From assembly GCF_050947875.1 (NCBI RefSeq), contig NC_134576.1:58966255-59030254 (forward strand): a DNA stretch of 64,000 nucleotides, in the 5' to 3' direction. The translations under genes and the position numbers were made by a program. Origin of the DNA: Dermacentor variabilis. Taxonomy: Eukaryota; Arthropoda; Arachnida; Ixodida; Ixodidae. Shown here in pieces: positions 1-10,736 of this stretch (position 1 is its first letter; each line of letters opens with the position of its first letter). A model generated the notes under the pieces. The model was not told the DNA's origin, ran no database searches, and was given only the letters and a program-made list of their open reading frames with translations.

Positions 1-3000
1 CGGTGGAGAGCTCAGATTAACACAGCCCATAAAAGACAAGCGTTCTTTGAGGAAAACAGCTATAACAGCGGTTAGTTTTTTGATCATTTTATGTGCTAGC
101 TTTAATTTAAATGTCATGCAGTACTATAAAATATGAAGCGCCGCATTTCTGGCAGTAGAAGGCGTCATCAGCCTCATGGTACAACTGATTTTTGCACTGT
201 TTGTGTCCGAATTCACACATACATATACAGTGCCAAGTGCACTCGTCCTTCTGAAAACGCAGCCACCAGTTCCAATGCTGCTGAAAGGAAAGGTTATATA
301 GAGTGCGAGACTGCATGGAACTACCACTTATGACTGTAAGTGTATGACCTGCTTATTGGAGAGGTAGTCACATGCTATTTCTAGTCCCTTTTAGAAGCAT
401 TACTAAAGGATGAATTAAAATCTATTCATAAGTCACGAATTTCACGCATCCACAGTTTGCTTAAATAACTTGTGAGAAAAAGACATGTTTACCTGGAATA
501 GCAGCCTTTTTTCCTGCTGGAAAACTTTCCTTCGAGTTAATGAAATAACTTTACAGCGTCATAATATATTGTGTTTCTCGCAACTACTTGCCGGCAGTGG
601 CGAGTATATATCTGACTGATTATATCTGACTCATTGGGCGACAATACTGCCAAACACAAATGCTTCACGAACACGAGAACACGTCCCTCGCAGAGAATAG
701 CAACCATATATGCCTCTGTGAAACATGATCGCACCTTTGTGGTCAAAATGTACATTAGAACGACACCACCATCTCATTAAGAAGAAGCCTCGGCACAAGG
801 CAGCAGCCAACTGCATAATGTGAAATTGCAACTGATGTCCACTTCCTGGTGGCCTGTGTTTGAGTCATTTCTGGCAGTTGACTGGGTGCTGACAAATGCA
901 CGTCCTGGGTTGTCCCTACAAAACATACAGGGTTATGTCAAATGTTGAAAATATATATACACCGGCATTTCATAAGTTGCAAAACAAATGAGTAAACTAA
1001 TAAACGACTGTAATGTAAACAGAGTACACATGATAAGATAAGCTGTCAACTGGTAATGCATTACGCGAAAAACCTAATGCATAGGAAAGACTATATGTGT
1101 ACACACGATGCTGACACACAATTTATTTCGCTCTAGGTTTTTCCGTGCAGTATATTCAAGTTATTATGTCTCGTGGTTAGAGCAAAATTGGTATAAATTA
1201 CGCACTAAATTATGTACCCTGGAAATCTTTTCTTCAATATGCATCTGTGCACGCTTCGAATGAGTAGCGTTGCAAAATTTACGTACATGGCATTTAACAT
1301 AGTTGCTGAACACGGATTTCCTTTGCCCTGTGTCGTGTACAGTGAGCTACATGTATCTGCCCCCCCCCCCTTTTTGTACTAGCCATACTACGTGCCACTG
1401 CACCTATACGCACGGCAATAAACCTTACGACACAGAAATAAAAAAGCGCCAATCACTCATGCCTGCATGTTGTAGTGGGCCTAACCTAACCAAGCATGGG
1501 CTGTTGCTTTCTATAGTAAACACAGGCACCGTGCTCATTGCAAGTATGTATCATGTCACTAAGCAAACATGCAATTTCATCGTACCACTATTTTTTATCA
1601 CATGGATATATCTGTTGAGAGGCAAGACAAAAAGCAGTCACTTCTCTGAACTAATCAGCTTTTTGAAAACACATTTCTAACTTTTCAATGACACTTGCTG
1701 CTATGTGTTTGTCTCCAGAGAGCATACTTGATTTGACTTTCCAATCAGAGACATTACATAACTATACCATGTTAAGATGACTGCCTGGAGCACGTGAGAA
1801 TTTTCATCTTGGTGTACCACACTGTATCTTGATTTTGTTCACATTTGGTCGAATGGTACACCCAATATACCCACATACTAGTTTTCTTGTCCAAATTGCA
1901 TTTTGGCATTGGCTCCTCTGCACTACGTGAAGTCGCGCTGCACTGGCTCTTTCACATCCTCGTGTCCTTGCAGCTGCCTTCTTGCGTTATATAAAGCGGG
2001 TGCCTGAAAAATATCATATGCCAAAGGCAACACTAGGGCATGGTGCAAAACAAAATCACGACATTCAAGGCCATGGCAATAAAAGAAAGTCTTAGCTCTT
2101 AGTCCTCCTAGTGAAATGCATGCAAAACATCCAAATGACTGCAACAGTCAACTGCTAAACTAACTTCAACTTTTAGATTTAAGCAAAAAACAAATAACCA
2201 ACAGTTTATCCTTGTTTGCCACGAATGCTAGAATACTCCTGCTAATGAATAGAATATTGGTCATTTTCAGACGTCATAGGTCTGTCATGAGTCTGGTGTA
2301 TCGCAAACACCACTTGTGACACATCCTAAGCACGTGCCCAGTGTACCCCCCGCACCATCCCTGGTTGTGCCAGTGCTGAAACCATAATTTGAGGATTATA
2401 GCTGCAAACATGATGCTGAGTAGGGATGAAAATATTGTCCTTCAGTTCAATGGATATATGGATGTGCCTATAAAAAAAGGCAACAAGGCTTGTTATGGCA
2501 AGCTTACCCACATTTCAATACTAACAAGAAAGTTCACTGCGGCCTACATTTAAGCTTACTAAAAGGCATGAACTTATTTTCATGTATGAGGTGCGCGATG
2601 GAGTTCATTTTTGACAGACCCAACTACTGCTGCAGTTTGAAATCTGGCATTTTAGATTCTTGAAGGCATGTAAAAGTTGCAGTTAAACCGCAGTTATTAG
2701 TTTATAACACCAACCTATTGTTCTGTGTACGACAGATTGGTAACACAGAATAAAAGCAATATTTTATTTTGATATTTTATTTCTCTACTAAAAATATTCA
2801 AGCGATAAACACATTTTGATCTGCGATGCAATAGCAAAATGCACACATGACGCTTGTAACCCCCCGAGGAAGGCTGATTTAGCTGTTCATATGATATAAC
2901 TCTGACACGCCAACTCATATTAGCAAATGCACAGGCATGTCCAAAACAATAAGCGTATGCAAAGCGTCCCTGCAATTGTAATTCCACACAGCAGCCGTTA

Positions 3001-3178
3001 TATTCGATGCCGATGCATAACAAGCTGCTCGACAATTCACCGAGTTCGTAGACATAAGCATCCTTTCAGTTTCACACCATGCACGAAAACCGCAACAGGA
3101 CACAAAACCAGACCTATAATCACACCATTTCAATACATGAGCAAAAACAGTTCAGTCTTAGGGATAAACACTGTGAGA
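1..3178. other. AT-rich non-coding DNA, no gene recognised
   Basis: No reading frame here has a recognisable domain, and the frames that exist are short and overlap each other on both strands. A run of about eleven C lies near 1360-1370. I see no LTR, RNA gene or clear tandem repeat. Relative to the host gene it lies downstream of the last exon. Confidence 0.5.
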
Positions 3179-3633
3179 GCGATTTAGTGCGCGACGGCGA
3201 CGAGCGACAGCTTCGAGCGACAAAACGGGCTGTCGCTTGAACAGATGGCTCGGTGCTGGAAATCTAGAAATCGTCGCTCGTCGCCCGGAAGTGCTATGAG
3301 CGACTAGCCAATAGCGCGAAGCGAGAACTGGATGTACATCGCTCAAATACTACCGATTGTCGCGCGGAACGAGCAAATGATTCAATTTTTATACGTGCAA
3401 GGATAAGAACCTACTGCAAGACCTCCGGAAATATTTTATGCTACTTTTTATAGTAAAATACATCAACGTAAATTACTAAAGCAGGCGTCACGCGTGATTG
3501 CAGCCGTCATGCCGGCAACACCGGGGAGGCGTCGCTCAAAATCGTCGCTCGCACGGAGTACGACTTGTAGGCGACGAGCGAACGCGACCGCCATCTCCAT
3601 CGCGTCGCTTGTAGCTGCCGCGCGCAAAATCGC
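3179..3633. mobile_element. Non-autonomous DNA transposon with terminal inverted repeats
   Basis: The segment begins GCGATTTaGTGCGCG and its reverse complement begins GCGATTTTGCGCGCGGC, so the ends form imperfect terminal inverted repeats. Both sub-terminal regions are rich in short CGACGAGCGA-type motifs in opposite orientations, whereas the middle (about 3370-3470) is AT-rich. At 455 bp it has no transposase frame, as expected of a MITE that moves with enzymes supplied elsewhere. No target duplication is clear. I recall similar tick repeats, but the superfamily is not assigned. Confidence 0.65.
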
Positions 3634-4619
3634 TTTTTTTTTCAGCATAAAACATGGATTCCTCATGCGTTTTCAGTAAGTTCAAGATAACGCGCCCAAC
3701 TGACCTCTTGCAGCATGCAGCTAAATGCCTGCGGGAAAGTTTCTAGCTAGCACTGGTGCTGCATATTACTTCAGTGGTCGCAGATTCCCCCTCCGCGAGA
3801 CACCGTCAAGCGCGCGGGTTATTTATAAAAAAGCATGCTGCCAGGAAAATGACGCCTTCTGTTATGTGATTCCTTAGTTCAACAGCGTTCCGTACACAGT
3901 AGACTGCCAAACTGAATAAATTCAAACACACAAAACGCACGCTAATCACGCTCCGCATAGGCTCGGAATCACGGGCTGGTGAACGAACCATTTTAAGCGT
4001 CCTCTCGCGTGGCGTCTTATTGAACATACCATAGTTCTGGCAGCGTTTGCGATTCTTGAAGCTCTTACGGACAACGGCAAAGTGATAAAATCTCATGCAG
4101 TTATCGCGACGACTGGCTTTTTCGATTGACATCGAGAGACACAGCGCGTATGCCTAGTCCTTTGTCAATCGCGTCGGCTAAGCGCAGCGACGACTTCCTG
4201 GCGATAGCATGACATATACGGAGAATGTGCACCTAAGTTAGAATTCACTTACCGTGGAGGATTTGTTGTTATATCCAAGGCATGACGAACGACTGTCGTG
4301 TTTTCGTGGCGACGCGAGATGGGCTGACACACGATCTCCCTTGGCTGGCCTTCGTTGTTGCTGGCTGAACGGATCACCTTACTCCGGTGCTGTGTTGTTC
4401 CGCGATCTTGAGCGCGTGCGCGCGCGCGCGGTGGAGCAACTCCAAGTGAAAAAGTAGAGCGCTCGCTACGCGTTCCTTTGAACTGCGGCGGCCTGTTCTC
4501 TTAGAAGCAAAACGATGTGTTCTTTGCTCAGCGTGCATGAATGATACATTGCCATGTTCGGGGCCGGCCACCTACAGTTGAAGCAGAAGATTACGCTACG
4601 TTTTGTTCTATACTGCCGC
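3634..4619. other. Non-coding, nothing recognised
   Basis: No domain or repeat is recognisable apart from a short alternating GC run (GCGCGTGCGCGCGCGC) near 4413-4430, a sequence type able to adopt left-handed DNA. Small frames on both strands show no family resemblance. Confidence 0.4.
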
Positions 4620-4810
4620 AAGAGTAGAACGGGCAATCTACTCTCTCTCTGAAGAGGAGAGTGAAAAGCACATTTCACTCTCTCCTTGGTGACAGAGTCA
4701 ACAATGCATTTCACTCTCCTCGACATTTTGCGAGAGTAAAACAACGCTTTGAAGAGTGAACCGGCCGCTTCACTCCTGCGATACCCTTCCTAGTTCTTAG
4801 AGTGAACAAA
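4620..4810. repeat. Cluster of GAGAGTGAA / TTCACTCTC motifs
   Basis: Within about 180 bp the short motif GAGTGAA and its complement TTCACTC recur at irregular spacing on both strands, around 4650-4665, 4674-4683, 4709-4718, 4754-4761, 4768-4777 and 4799-4805. Opposing copies could fold into several small hairpins. It may be the remnant of an inverted-repeat transposon end or a local satellite. No function is assigned. Confidence 0.5.
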
Positions 4811-4939
4811 TCACGTATACGCCGACATTGGTTACTTTAGATATGGGACTGGGTGAGTACCGCTGTTAGGAGATACTCTTTCACATCGAGTTCGAGCACT
4901 AGGTATGAGTTAATCAGTCTACAGCTGTCTTCAGTAAAC

Positions 4940-5560
4940 CTATATGATGGCATGTTGGGTCACTGAGTGTGCACAAGAGTGTCCCGCTCTTCAATGAGCA
5001 CCTTTGAGGCCAGCTTGAATACCTAGTTAATCTCAACTGCGAAGAACGCGCTTAAATTTATTCGATGCTCCACTGAATCGTACCCACGTCAGAAGGGTTC
5101 CTCAATGACAGCAACTCGACAATTTAGCCGGCTGTGCCATAAACACACTGGCAATGTGCCGCTTTTCAACTAACGCCTTCTACGCAAATTCGTTAGCGAG
5201 GTGCACCATGAATGCATTCGTTATGTGCCGCTCTTGAAAAATACTTCGCTAGCTTGTGTCACTGAGTGTGTGCCACTAGGTGCGCGGCAAGCGACGGACA
5301 GCAGGCCATGGTGCGCTGACAGGCCACGCGCGCACTTCTTGGCAGCGCTACTAGATGGAGCAACGTGTCATGAAAGAAGCGTGAGAGAGGGGCCCGGATG
5401 CCACATTATGCATTTCTTACCGTTTGCACGCATCAGCGCGCCATGAATTCCGGAGGTCACGCGCAGGCTTGGCGGCGCCACCACTAGCTGGCGCCGAGAG
5501 TTCTTAGGGAAGCGTGAAAGAGGAGTCCCCGCTGCAGCACGTTCCTCACTCACTGCTTCG
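4940..5560. repeat. Degenerate tandem repeat region (GTGCCGCTCTTCAA-type units)
   Basis: Phrases such as TCACTGAGTGTG, TGTGCCGCT(C/T)TT and CGCTCTTCAATGA recur at 4958, 5155, 5223 and 5265. A second pair of related blocks lies at about 5326-5395 and 5461-5530; each has TTGGC(A/G)GCG followed by (A/G)AAGCGTGA(G/A)AGAGG. The units are too diverged for a firm period. A related stretch lies at 30855-30960, so the family is dispersed. Confidence 0.5.
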
Positions 5561-5596
5561 AATGTTGCGAAACTTTAGGTAACTATATTAAAACTA

Positions 5597-5627
5597 TGAC
5601 AGCAAAGTGTTAAACACTTTGCTGTCA
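5597..5627. repeat. 31-bp perfect palindrome
   Basis: The arm TGACAGCAAAGTGTT is followed after a single A by its exact reverse complement. The 15-bp arms are perfect and the centre reads GTTAAAC. It could be a terminator-like hairpin, a protein-binding site or the fused ends of an inverted-repeat transposon. Nothing nearby decides between these. Confidence 0.85.
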
Positions 5628-6534
5628 GCAGTCATCGTGGGATGGGTTCTGCTGATTTTTTCCCCTTTACAAAAGTGCTTTAAGATTGATGGAGGTGTGC
5701 TTACAGCGAAGTCCCACGTAATGCTGCCAACTACATTTGCAGACGTGTAGAAATTCATGCGGCGTACGGCCATATGTGGTTCTTTGACAGAACGAACATA
5801 TATCAGCAGATCAACAGACCCTTACTAAGTCAGGGCGGATTTAGTTGATGGCGCAAACATGTCCCCTAGCAGGCAACAAGACGCGTGATGAAAACCGGGT
5901 TTTAACAGTGTAATAAAGCAAATAATTGCAGGAGTCATGGTATCTAACCACTTTAGGTCTTTGCTTTGTTCAGACGGTCTCTGATAGCGTAACCCAGCCA
6001 AATAAAACTGCCTGTGGTAGCCACAGGTTTATGGCTAGGATCCTGGTGATATGCAGCTTCAACTAACAAACATGCTTTGCGACGAACTCAACCCTACTAG
6101 AATTCAGCTATTTTGTTGTAGCGTTGTCAGAATGGAAAATAGGCAGTTCTCAAGAAGTTAGTGACGTTTCATTTCGTTAACGCGGATGACGCGAAAGCCT
6201 AAGGGTGCTTTAGCGCACACGACGCTATTGGTCTTCGGTGCTCCTATACACCTATACTGACCGCATCGTAAATCGTATTCAAGACGGCACGCGCGGCCAC
6301 GCCATAAATAGTAGCCGCCAGAGAAGAACACCCCGTTGGAAACATTCACTGGCGTGAGGGATAGGGGCAGCCGCAACGAGCGCAGTTACTTTTGTGCTGT
6401 CTATCGTTTCAACGCAAACTGAGTGGTGAGAACACAGCTCTTGCAAAGCTTACGAGCCGTCGGCGCGCCTAGACGGTGGCCCCGAAGCAGATCACTTTCA
6501 AGATAAAGTCAGCGTTACCACGTGCGGCCGAAGT
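5628..6534. other. Non-coding, nothing recognised
   Basis: I see no supported gene, RNA or repeat. Short frames on the minus strand around 6158-6376 have no recognisable domain. Confidence 0.4.
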
Positions 6535-6660
6535 AATAATAATAATATTTGGGGTTTTACGTGCCAAAACCACTTTCTGATTATGAGGCACGCCGTAGTG
6601 GAGGACTCCGGAAATTTTGACCACCTGGGGTTCTTTAACGTGCACCTAAGTGCGGCCGAA
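6535..6660 (-). mobile_element. tRNA-derived SINE, 3' fragment
   Basis: Read on the minus strand this is the tail half of the SINE seen in full at 49379-49616, with the shared phrases GTGCACGTTAAAGAACCCC, GGTGGTCAAAATTTCCGGAG and TTTTGGCACGTAAAACCCC. It ends in a short (ATT)n tail at 6535-6550. The tRNA head is missing, so it is 5'-truncated. Tick SINEs of this type (compare the published Ruka family, from memory) rely on LINE enzymes to move. Confidence 0.8.
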
Positions 6661-7593
6661 CTACAGAGCGCCTACCTCCCTCCCATCGAGCGACGCGACG
6701 CGCTTCTTTCCCTAGCTCACGCGACATTGGGTAGCCATCGTCGGCTCACTATCGCACGATTTTTCTCGCACACACAGTGAACGGCGCGACAGGACGATGT
6801 TATCATGAGACGAGCCCTATACGTGAGCGGCGCAAAGAAAACCTGTAGCAGTTGCTTAGAGGAAGTCAACGCAGCTCTCGGCGCGCCTCCGTCTACCTTC
6901 CTCCTCCGCGACGCTTCGCCTCGTTGCTCCATCTCCAATCAGTTCAACGATACTTTCACGTTCCTCTAGCGCGAGCTAATTTGTCGCGCGCTGAGGGCGT
7001 TCTTTCGTACTCTGCCCGGTGCGCGATTTCCTTCACCTCCAGGCGCCTCGCCTTTCTCGTTCGCTTGCTTCGCGGCTTCGGACAGACCCCGCAGATTTGA
7101 AGAACAGTCCAGTTACGCTTGCGCATAAAAGCTCAAGCTCATTAGAAACTGATACTGGCACGAGCTTACACATAGGCATCTTCGGGCTTACAATGTAACA
7201 ATCCCGTATTTAACGCTTCGTTTCCCACAACGTCTTCTCAAGCACAGTGGCGAGAAGACCATGAAGTATGACGGGGTACCTTGTGATTTTTATAGACGAC
7301 CAATATCTTGGGTGTGGTGGTGCTGCATTTGTATCAAGCTACATGCGTTTTCTAATCACAACCTTTAAGGCCGCTTTTGCAATATGTGTGCCGAAGTGAC
7401 CATTGTTAGTAATCAAGCAACCAATTATTCAATAATGTAGGACGTTTTACGCAAGCTCCCATGCGTTCGACAAACGTTCTCGGGAGGGAGGCTACAAGGG
7501 AGCACCGCGCGTGATACTGGGACTAATTCGTTGGAATTGGTCATGTGACATTATTGAGCGAGGCCATTATGGAGAAAGCAGCCGTAATTTAGT
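6661..7593. other. GC-rich then AT-rich non-coding DNA
   Basis: About 6680-7090 is clearly richer in G and C than its surroundings. It has overlapping open frames on both strands with arginine- and serine-rich translations and no known domain, a common artefact of GC-rich DNA. The rest to 7593 shows nothing recognisable. Confidence 0.4.
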
Positions 7594-7798
7594 TATGGGG
7601 ATTTACGTGCCAAAACCTCTTTCTGATTATGAGGCGCGCTGTAATAGAGGAATTCGGAAATTTTGACCAACTCGGGTTCTTTAAGTGCACCTAAATCTAA
7701 GTACAGGGCTGTTTTCGCATTCCACCCCCATCAACATGCGGCCGCCATGGCCGGGATTCGATCTTGTGTCCTCGTGCTCAGCAGCCCAACACCATAGC
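7594..7798 (-). mobile_element. tRNA-derived SINE, nearly full length
   Basis: On the minus strand it has a partial tRNA-like head (GGGCTGCTGAGCACGAGG, then box-B-like GATCGAATCCC), the middle GCGGCCGCATGTTG, and the tail TGGTCAAAATTTCCG and GTTTTGGCACGTAAATCCCC. The first part of the tRNA head, including box A, is missing. The sequence passes directly into a 12-bp tandem repeat at 7798. Confidence 0.85.
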
Positions 7799-7853
7799 AG
7801 AAGAAGGCGTTGAAGAAGGCGTTGAAGAAGGCGTTCTTAAAGAAGGCGTTGGG
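7799..7853. repeat. 12-bp tandem repeat, about 4 units
   Basis: GAAGAAGGCGTT is repeated three times head to tail, and a fourth copy follows after a short interruption (CTTAAAGAAGGCGTT). It sits exactly at the broken head of the preceding SINE. Confidence 0.9.
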
Positions 7854-8040
7854 GAATTTGTAAAAAAGTGACACGCTCTGCTATCGAGTGATTCAGACAA
7901 TTTGTGGCATTGTCACGACTACCCAATCCTTTGTTTTGTCCGAAAATACCCCGTGGTATTCTAGGTTTACATAGCTTCATGTCCACTTAACCACAAAACA
8001 TACGTGGTAGGACTTTTGAAGTGCACATTCCTGTCGTTGT

Positions 8041-8588
8041 TTATGTGTTTGTGGTGGGGCCCTGATCTTCAAAAGTGGTGTTCGATTTCGCCCGGAGCAG
8101 CAGTGTAATTATGATGAACATCATGACGAATCCGGCAACTAGCACCAGCAGTCCTTCTGAAGACGGATGAGTGGTTGTTGCGATCGTTGCTGCGTCTGTC
8201 TTCTCGTGAGGCTTAGCCGGCGCTGTTCTTGATTTTCCTTGATTTGTGTGCTGCTGACAAGCCCATGTGATGGTGGCCGATCCTGTTGTGCGCGATTTGG
8301 CAGTAAAATTTAAAATTACAAATTTTGCACTAACAATATTCGACAGCTCGGACTTCAGTCCTTCCGCGTTAACAACACGCGCCACTAGGTACGCCTGGAG
8401 CTTGAAGTCTCTGTCGCCGGGGGCCGTCGTCGCTCAGTTGCAGGGAAGAGCAATGGTGACATCATGCTGTGAACCGGCGGGCAGGGGGTCAAGGTTTCCT
8501 TTCACGACATTGGACATAACCTCTTGGCTATCGAAGTGCGATTGAAGGTACTTTTCGTCAGTGCCACCTCTGATCTTCACTTTTGCAG
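8041..8588 (-). CDS. CLCA: CLCA-like protein, terminal exon with one in-frame TGA
   Basis: On the minus strand a splice acceptor (pyrimidine-rich tract ending TTACAG at 8594-8589) is followed by an open frame to a TAA at 8043-8041. The first part (AKVKIR, then GNLDPLPAGS and VTIALP) and the next (AYLVARVVNAEG, LKSELSNIVSA) resemble the fibronectin-III-like region of calcium-activated chloride channel regulators. A Thr/Ser/Lys-rich linker and one strongly hydrophobic helix of about 20 residues follow, ending in a short polar tail. That fits a type I membrane protein with an outside N-terminus. The frame is interrupted once, by TGA at 8436-8434 just after the LPCN segment. This could be a real mutation, an allele or a sequence error. 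CLCA proteins modulate chloride channels and carry a metalloprotease-like N-terminal region, which is not in this window. Confidence 0.75.
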
Positions 8589-8747
8589 CTGTAATTGAAA
8601 CTACAGAAGACAGCTGTCACCAAGCATGACGTCGCATCGATATTCACAAATAGACGCTAACATAACACCTCTCAGCTTGCAGGATGGTTGAAGGATTAAA
8701 TACTCAGCCCTATGTCACGAGACATTTTCATAGCTGTAACGGCCTTT

Positions 8748-8905
8748 ATATATATGGAGAAAAAAGCAAACCGCGATGCATTGTTTCTATTAGTCATATC
8801 GTAAGACGGCAACAAACACCAAAGACAGCATAGGGGAAATTACTTGTTCTTCTTAATTGAACACAAGAAATGATAAATTGAGGAAAATCAAAGTCGATAA
8901 ACGAA
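8748..8905 (-). mobile_element. TA-tailed SINE, headless fragment
   Basis: Phrases such as TTTCTATTAGTCATATCGTAAG, GGCAACAAACACCAAAGAC and ATAGGGGAAATTACTTGT match, in reverse, the body of the + copies at 10205-10360 and 19864-20119. The TATATATAT at 8748-8755 is a remnant of the TA tail. The tRNA-like head expected at the right is gone. Confidence 0.75.
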
Positions 8906-9860
8906 TTCGTCGACGATGCTGATAATCCTTAATCCGAAATTTGAGTGCCGCTCTATACGTGTTTTCATTTAGCGTTTTCATATTTTGAATTATGGGTACA
9001 TATGTTCACGGTATACATTAGAAAGAGAACGCTGTGCGTAGCGTCGCTGGCTCCGGATAGTTTGTCTCGTGCGGTCCATTGCGAATAGCACGAAGTGGGG
9101 TGCGAGTGCCTCGCTTATCGGTATATCGCGCGAGGTAGCGCGTGGGAGACGCGTGGGCGCGATTCGCAGCAACCGCCGTGGAGCTGATGCAGCGCTTTCC
9201 TTCCACGGAGACAACGCGTGCTACTCTGGCGCCATTGTGTAGCCACCGTCGCCGCACGGCCCATGTTGCGCGGCACTACACTTTTCTTCGCATGCGTTAG
9301 TGTCACCAACGACGAGAGCGGCCCTTCGTCGCAGCGAAATCGTGCCACTTGTGTTTGCAGCGACAACACCCAAGGGAGCGTCATGCCCCTTGCTGGAGGA
9401 GTGATTCCCGTCATACGCGCTGGAACCATGGGCTGACCTGAGCAGCTGACGCCGGGGACGAGCATAGCCCTCCTCACCTCACGCCCCTTTGCCACTCCCC
9501 TCCCTTCTACAAAGCGCAGATGAGATCGCCTACGCGTCTGCAGATCACGTGCTAGCGGCAACTCAGATCGCAGGCCGTCTCCCCAGCGCTTCTCCTCCGT
9601 TTCCCGCCTCATACTTACGCTATAGCCTCGTCCTCCACTGTCCTCTCGTGCTCTTTAATATCTTGCTGCGTTCTGCTTTCGCTTTCCTTCGGTGTGCTCG
9701 TTCACTCGGCACCCACGCCGAGCGAACGGTAAACATTGGCGGAGTCACCTGAATCGATCGACCATGCCAGCAGAAGCGCCGCTACGTGGTCAACGATGTT
9801 CGTCACAAGGAGCGCACAACGGAAGGTTCACGGCTCAATTTCCACTAAAGGTCGAGGGTT
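8906..9860. other. Intronic, GC-rich block 9010-9770 without recognised gene
   Basis: The block from about 9010 to 9770 is much richer in GC and CpG than its neighbours. It has a 165-codon open frame on the minus strand (9115-9612) and shorter ones on the plus strand. None has a recognisable domain, start context or repeat partner. It may be an old repeat or a CpG-rich regulatory segment. The sequence does not decide. Confidence 0.35.
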
Positions 9861-10044
9861 AGCCTCCCTCCAAAAGTCTTAGGCTGGAGTGCCTTTACTG
9901 ATTCTATCCTAATTAACCTAGCCTTCATTAACACCGAAGGTCGTGGGTTCGACTCCAACCATAGCTCGAAATTTCATATCCTTTTTGTACCATGTTTGCG
10001 TCACGCCACCAACGCTGGACTTTGCGCTTCATGAGGTATTGAAT
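9861..10044 (+). repeat. Dispersed repeat with a tRNA 3'-half-like segment
   Basis: The stretch GAAGGTCGTGGGTTCGACTC at about 9936-9955 has the box B (GGTTCGANTC) of a tRNA gene, but there is no matching 5' half or acceptor stem. It is followed by a T-run and a unique-looking tail. I recall similar tick repeats. It reads as a tRNA-related repeat, not a working tRNA gene. Confidence 0.45.
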
Positions 10045-10133
10045 GCTGCCGCATTAAAACAACTGTCCGCAGGTGGGATAAGAACCCATGTCTTTACCTC
10101 ATGCGTGCGATTCTCTTACCACCAAGCCTAGTA
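10045..10133 (-). mobile_element. TA-tailed SINE, head fragment
   Basis: On the minus strand a tRNA-like head (box A around GGTGGTAAGAG, box B around GGGTTCTTATCCC) is followed by CTGCGGAC and AGTTGTTTTAA. This matches the head and start of body of the SINE at 19864. Only about 90 bp remain. Confidence 0.6.
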
Positions 10134-10204
10134 AGTGGTACTCCCAGTGTTGCTTTTAGTAGATAAACACAAACATTGGAAAACGGAGCCAATTCAAAAG
10201 GGCA

Positions 10205-10509
<305 letters not shown>

Positions 10510-10634
10510 GCGGGGATCAAGAAGAGAGGGGAAAAGGAGAACGAAGACTGTGCAGCGGCCATTCCTGTTCTTCGTAGCCTGCCGTTCCTGCCCTCGCACG
10601 CCTCAATAAACCCCTTTTCCCCGTGCTTGTAACA
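10510..10634 (+). repeat. 5' LTR of element 1, lacking its first 27 bp
   Basis: It aligns with 15609-15733 with two differences (G/C and A/G within the first 30 bases). It keeps the AATAAA poly(A) signal at about 10606-10611 and the end TTGTAACA. The missing start corresponds to LTR bases 1-27. Confidence 0.93.
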
Positions 10635-10660
10635 AATTGGTGGAGGTGCGGGGTAAACCT
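10635..10660 (+). promoter_or_regulatory. Putative primer-binding site of element 1
   Basis: Directly after the LTR comes AATTGGTGGAGGTGCGGGG. The TGG start fits pairing with the CCA end of a tRNA. Element 2 has a similar GTGGTGGAAGGTGCGGGG at the same place. Which tRNA primes is not determined. Confidence 0.55.
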
Positions 10661-10736
10661 CGTAATCACGGAGCCTACGCTGCTACAACTTCGCCGAAGC
10701 CGTCGACTTGCCGGACTTCCGCCACCCTCACCTGCC

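Noticed and set aside
8267..8545. Plus-strand frame over the CLCA-like exon
   Set aside because: It is a shadow of the minus-strand exon, which has family motifs and splice sites.
9115..9612. 165-codon minus-strand frame
   Set aside because: GC-rich sequence makes long chance frames, no family is recognised and a frame overlaps on the other strand. Kept only as a low-interest observation.
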